Below are positions 61,573 to 64,000 of a stretch of 64,000 nt of DNA, piece after piece. Position numbers and translations under genes: made by a program. A model generated the notes under the pieces. That model was not told where the DNA came from, made no database searches, and saw nothing but the letters and a program-made list of their open reading frames with translations. How positions within the stretch are numbered: position 1 is the stretch's first letter; every line of letters starts with the position of its first letter. The DNA comes from Echinicola strongylocentroti (GTDB taxonomy: Bacteria > Bacteroidota > Bacteroidia > Cytophagales > Cyclobacteriaceae), in the NCBI RefSeq assembly GCF_003260975.1, contig NZ_CP030041.1, positions 4,839,501 to 4,903,500 on the forward strand, read 5' to 3'.

Positions 61573-62362
61573 GGTCCAAAAAAGCTTAGGTTAATAATAA
61601 CAGTTAATATATCTGTTCTCTTAGAGGAGGTGTTGGTGTGGTGTTCAGATTATTCTATTGTATTATATTGGTTTTTTCGTGTATCTGGTTAATTTAAAGT
61701 TTTCTGTTCTTTAATTTTATGTTTGTGCATTCTTTACAATTATTTTTTGATTAAAAATAGTAAAATATATAGATAAAGTCGGTTAAATACAAATAAAATT
61801 ACCAGTTACTGTAGTGTATATGATGACCCTTTATAGTCGATTAATAAATCGAGGCAAATATACAACACTGTTAAGTTATAAAAAATATTTAAATTTTTAA
61901 TGATTGTGCATTATAAAAATCTGTTTGCTATAGGGTACTGAAATGATGAATTATGTGGATATATAGTAGGATTTAATTTTTTTAAGCAGGTACTAAGTGG
62001 GCTTAAATTGGCGATTAACGCATAAATTGCAAGATATTTTGCAAAGTTTTAGCGAATTATTCCAAGTATTGTCATCACTTGCTTTTGAATTTAAATTTTT
62101 TAGGAAATATTGACAAAGACCTTTTGTGTTGAAATCAGTTTTTAGGCCAAAAGGTGATTTTAATTAGTGAATTGTTCTTTACTCTATAATGGAGAAGTTA
62201 AACTATTGGCATTCAACGAAAAGCTGATTTCTCCCAGTACGCATTGATTTCAATCCAGATTATGCATTAGGAATCGCTATAGATAAGCTAATGCATATTC
62301 CGGGTTCAACAGATAAAAAGGGAAAATGAACGGGAAAATATCCCTTTCTCTCAAAACTATTT
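61573..62362. other. 790-bp AT-rich intergenic region
   Basis: This is the divergent space between the AraC paralogue and the DUF11 protein. I see no gene. A short frame from ATG 62326 stops after 37 codons. TGCAA-GATATT-TTGCA at 62028-62043 recalls the operator near 35.1 kb but has a 6-bp spacer, so I do not call it. Long AT-rich leaders are usual before large surface-protein genes. Confidence 0.5.
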
Positions 62363-64000
62363 ATGCTTATGGTTGTGGTTCGCAATACGCTATTACTTTT
62401 CATGATACTTTTTGGCTTGGTAAGGATGCCATCTGCTAATGCACAATTCATTACTACGGACATGCAGGTCAGCATGGTGGTCGATAATGCCTCTCCTAAT
62501 GTCGGTGACAATGTCGTATTTACGTTGACGGTCCAAAATGCGGGAGATTCACCTGCGTCTGGGGTGATTGTTACGAACACCTTGCCCAATGGGCTCAGCT
62601 ATGTCAGTGATAATGGTGGTGGTGATTATGACCCATCCACAGGAAATTGGGGTCTTGGGATCATGGGAGCCGGTGCCACAGCATCCTTGCAGATCGTCGC
62701 CGAGGTCAATCCTAAAGGTAATTATACAGCATCCGCATCAGTAAGTGCCAATCAGAACGACAATTTCCCTGGCAATAATACTTCCAATGTCACATTATCC
62801 CCGATTCCTGTAGCGGCTACTTCTATCACACAGACTGTATCCACCACTAGCCCTCAGATAGGTGAGGAGGTTACTTTCACGATAACAGTGGATAATGCAG
62901 GCCCCTCTACGGCTACAGGGCTTCTGATGGCGGGCAGCTTGGGAGATGGGTTGGAGTATGTGTCCAGTAATTCCAGTTCCGGAAGCTTTGATCCTGATGC
63001 AGCGACTTGGCAAATCAATGATCTGAGCGCTGGAAACCAAGCCACCCTTAATATAGTGGCGTTGGTATTGCAACCCATTTCGCAGAATACTTCCTATCAG
63101 CTAGAAGCAGCCATCACCAACCAAAATGAACTGGATCCTGATACGGATGACAATACCTCATCTGTCACCTTATCGCCTCTAGCCAGCCCTTCATGGGAGA
63201 TTGATAAATCAGCTAGCGATGACAATTATGCGGTTCCGGGTGACCAAGTGGGATTTGAGATTCGCTTGGAGAATACAGGCAATGTGAATATCAGCAATGT
63301 ACAGCTCTCCGATGAGCTCGTAGACGCTGCTCCCGTGCTGAGCAGTGGGGACAGTAATGGTGACGGCGTTTTAAATCCCAGTGAGACATGGATATATACG
63401 GCCACCTATACGGTTACCCAAGAGGATATTGATAATGGAAATATTACCAATGCCGTATCTGCCCAAGGGACGCCATTGGATGGAGACCTTACCGCTGCAA
63501 CTGATGAAGCCACCGTAGCAGCCCAACAAAATCCCAATTGGGTGCTGACCAAAACCAGCGCCACTTCACCCAATGAATATGCCGATCCAGGTGATGTGGT
63601 GACTTTTGATTTTACATTGGAAAATACGGGGAATGTTTCCATCTCGGAGGTGGATCTCACCGATGCCCAAGTCAGCGAGGGGCCTTCCTACCTTGGTGGA
63701 GACCTGGATTCGGACCAAGTACTGGATGTGGGAGAAACGTGGACTTTTGCCGCCAGCTACACCGTGACACAAGAAGATATTGACAATGGCAGCTTCACCA
63801 ATTCCGCCACGGCTTCAGGAACTCCCGCTGGAGGCGACCTTGATCCTGCCAGTGATAACGAAACCATCGATGCGGTACAAAACCCTTCTTGGACGTTGAC
63901 GAAGTCAAGTACTTCTTCCCCTAACGAATTTACCAATCCTGGAGAGGAGTTGTCTTATCAGATCATCCTTGAAAACACAGGGAATGTTACTATCAGCAAC
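62363..64000 (+). CDS. Large repeat surface protein (DUF11-type repeats), 3' end outside window
   Basis: The frame opens at ATG 62363 and has no stop before the window edge (546 codons seen). A leader [18 protein letters not shown] ends near SANAQ. Two classical DUF11 repeats follow ([40 protein letters not shown]). Then come at least three related repeats of 115-117 residues, with Trp codons at 63194, 63539 and 63890, containing [15 protein letters not shown] and [24 protein letters not shown] is an EF-hand-like Ca-binding segment. Such proteins are extracellular adhesins or matrix proteins, often with a type IX secretion tail, which cannot be seen here. Confidence 0.9.
   Translation, partial: MLMVVVRNTLLLFMILFGLVRMPSANAQFITTDMQVSMVVDNASPNVGDNVVFTLTVQNAGDSPASGVIVTNTLPNGLSYVSDNGGGDYDPSTGNWGLGIMGAGATASLQIVAEVNPKGNYTASASVSANQNDNFPGNNTSNVTLSPIPVAATSITQTVSTTSPQIGEEVTFTITVDNAGPSTATGLLMAGSLGDGLEYVSSNSSSGSFDPDAATWQINDLSAGNQATLNIVALVLQPISQNTSYQLEAAITNQNELDPDTDDNTSSVTLSPLASPSWEIDKSASDDNYAVPGDQVGFEIRLENTGNVNISNVQLSDELVDAAPVLSSGDSNGDGVLNPSETWIYTATYTVTQEDIDNGNITNAVSAQGTPLDGDLTAATDEATVAAQQNPNWVLTKTSATSPNEYADPGDVVTFDFTLENTGNVSISEVDLTDAQVSEGPSYLGGDLDSDQVLDVGETWTFAASYTVTQEDIDNGSFTNSATASGTPAGGDLDPASDNETIDAVQNPSWTLTKSSTSSPNEFTNPGEELSYQIILENTGNVTISN

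Noticed and set aside
62028..62043. TGCAA-GATATT-TTGCA as a third regulon operator
   Set aside because: Spacer is 6 bp instead of 5, it lies 320 bp from the nearest start and the gene has no metal theme.
1..64000. CRISPR array, tRNA, rRNA or replication origin
   Set aside because: No regularly spaced short repeats with unique spacers, no cloverleaf sequence and no rRNA signature were seen on reading both strands.

Overview
The window looks like chromosomal DNA of a Bacteroidota bacterium, most likely a marine or polysaccharide-degrading member of the Cytophagales such as Cyclobacteriaceae (an Echinicola-like genome is my guess, from general resemblance only). The reasons are a SusC/SusD pair with a sulfatase and a polysaccharide lyase, a TlpA-type thioredoxin, many outer-membrane barrels and lipoproteins, AraC regulators with seven-helix sensor halves, start sites without clear Shine-Dalgarno sequences, and a promoter with the Bacteroidota -7 consensus TAnnTTTG. 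I saw no rRNA, tRNA, CRISPR array, integrase or intact transposase.

Layout. 1-10.9 kb: an exopolysaccharide locus with eight closely packed glycosyltransferase genes (one cut by the window edge, five GT-A type in all, then three GT-B/GT4 type), a 2.8-copy array of a 227-bp hairpin-rich repeat, an EpsG-like membrane protein and a polysaccharide deacetylase. 11-13.5 kb: a secreted alpha/beta hydrolase, a methyltransferase and an AraC gene broken by a frameshift at an A8 tract. 13.6-21.3 kb: a polysaccharide utilisation locus on the minus strand (susC, susD, PL22-like lyase, sulfatase). Related palindromic elements lie on both sides of its susC-susD-lyase part, one of them a 415-bp MITE-like copy. 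22.1-24.3 kb: a second EpsG-like protein and a GNAT protein, which look like a displaced part of the exopolysaccharide locus.

24.4-28.8 kb is a patchwork of small minus-strand genes (exonuclease, VOC lipoprotein, AraC, truncated ParE-type toxin, TlpA-like protein) separated by 200-400 bp of structured non-coding DNA. It reads like an accessory cassette region. 29.1-33.2 kb: a two-component system followed by a Usp-like protein, a small membrane-anchored protein and a DUF1275 protein. 33.5-35 kb: a K+/H+ antiporter. 35.1-39.2 kb: a TonB-dependent receptor, two small lipoproteins and a His-rich lipoprotein, with near-identical TGCAA-N5-TTGCA palindromes before both transcription units. I infer a metal (probably zinc) acquisition regulon under a Fur-family repressor.

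39.7-45.8 kb: a phosphodiesterase/alkaline phosphatase fusion, a subclass B1 metallo-beta-lactamase and the proline operon proC-proB-proA, which ends in a 23-bp perfect hairpin. 47.9-52.4 kb holds the most unusual pair: a 927-residue protein with a trypsin-like domain and a subtilisin domain, both with complete catalytic residues and no signal peptide, followed 3 bp later by a variant M19-type dipeptidase. 52.4-58.7 kb: seven closely spaced envelope genes on the minus strand. 58.9-61.6 kb: two paralogous seven-helix AraC regulators. From 62.4 kb to the edge: the N-terminal half of a large surface protein made of DUF11-type repeats.
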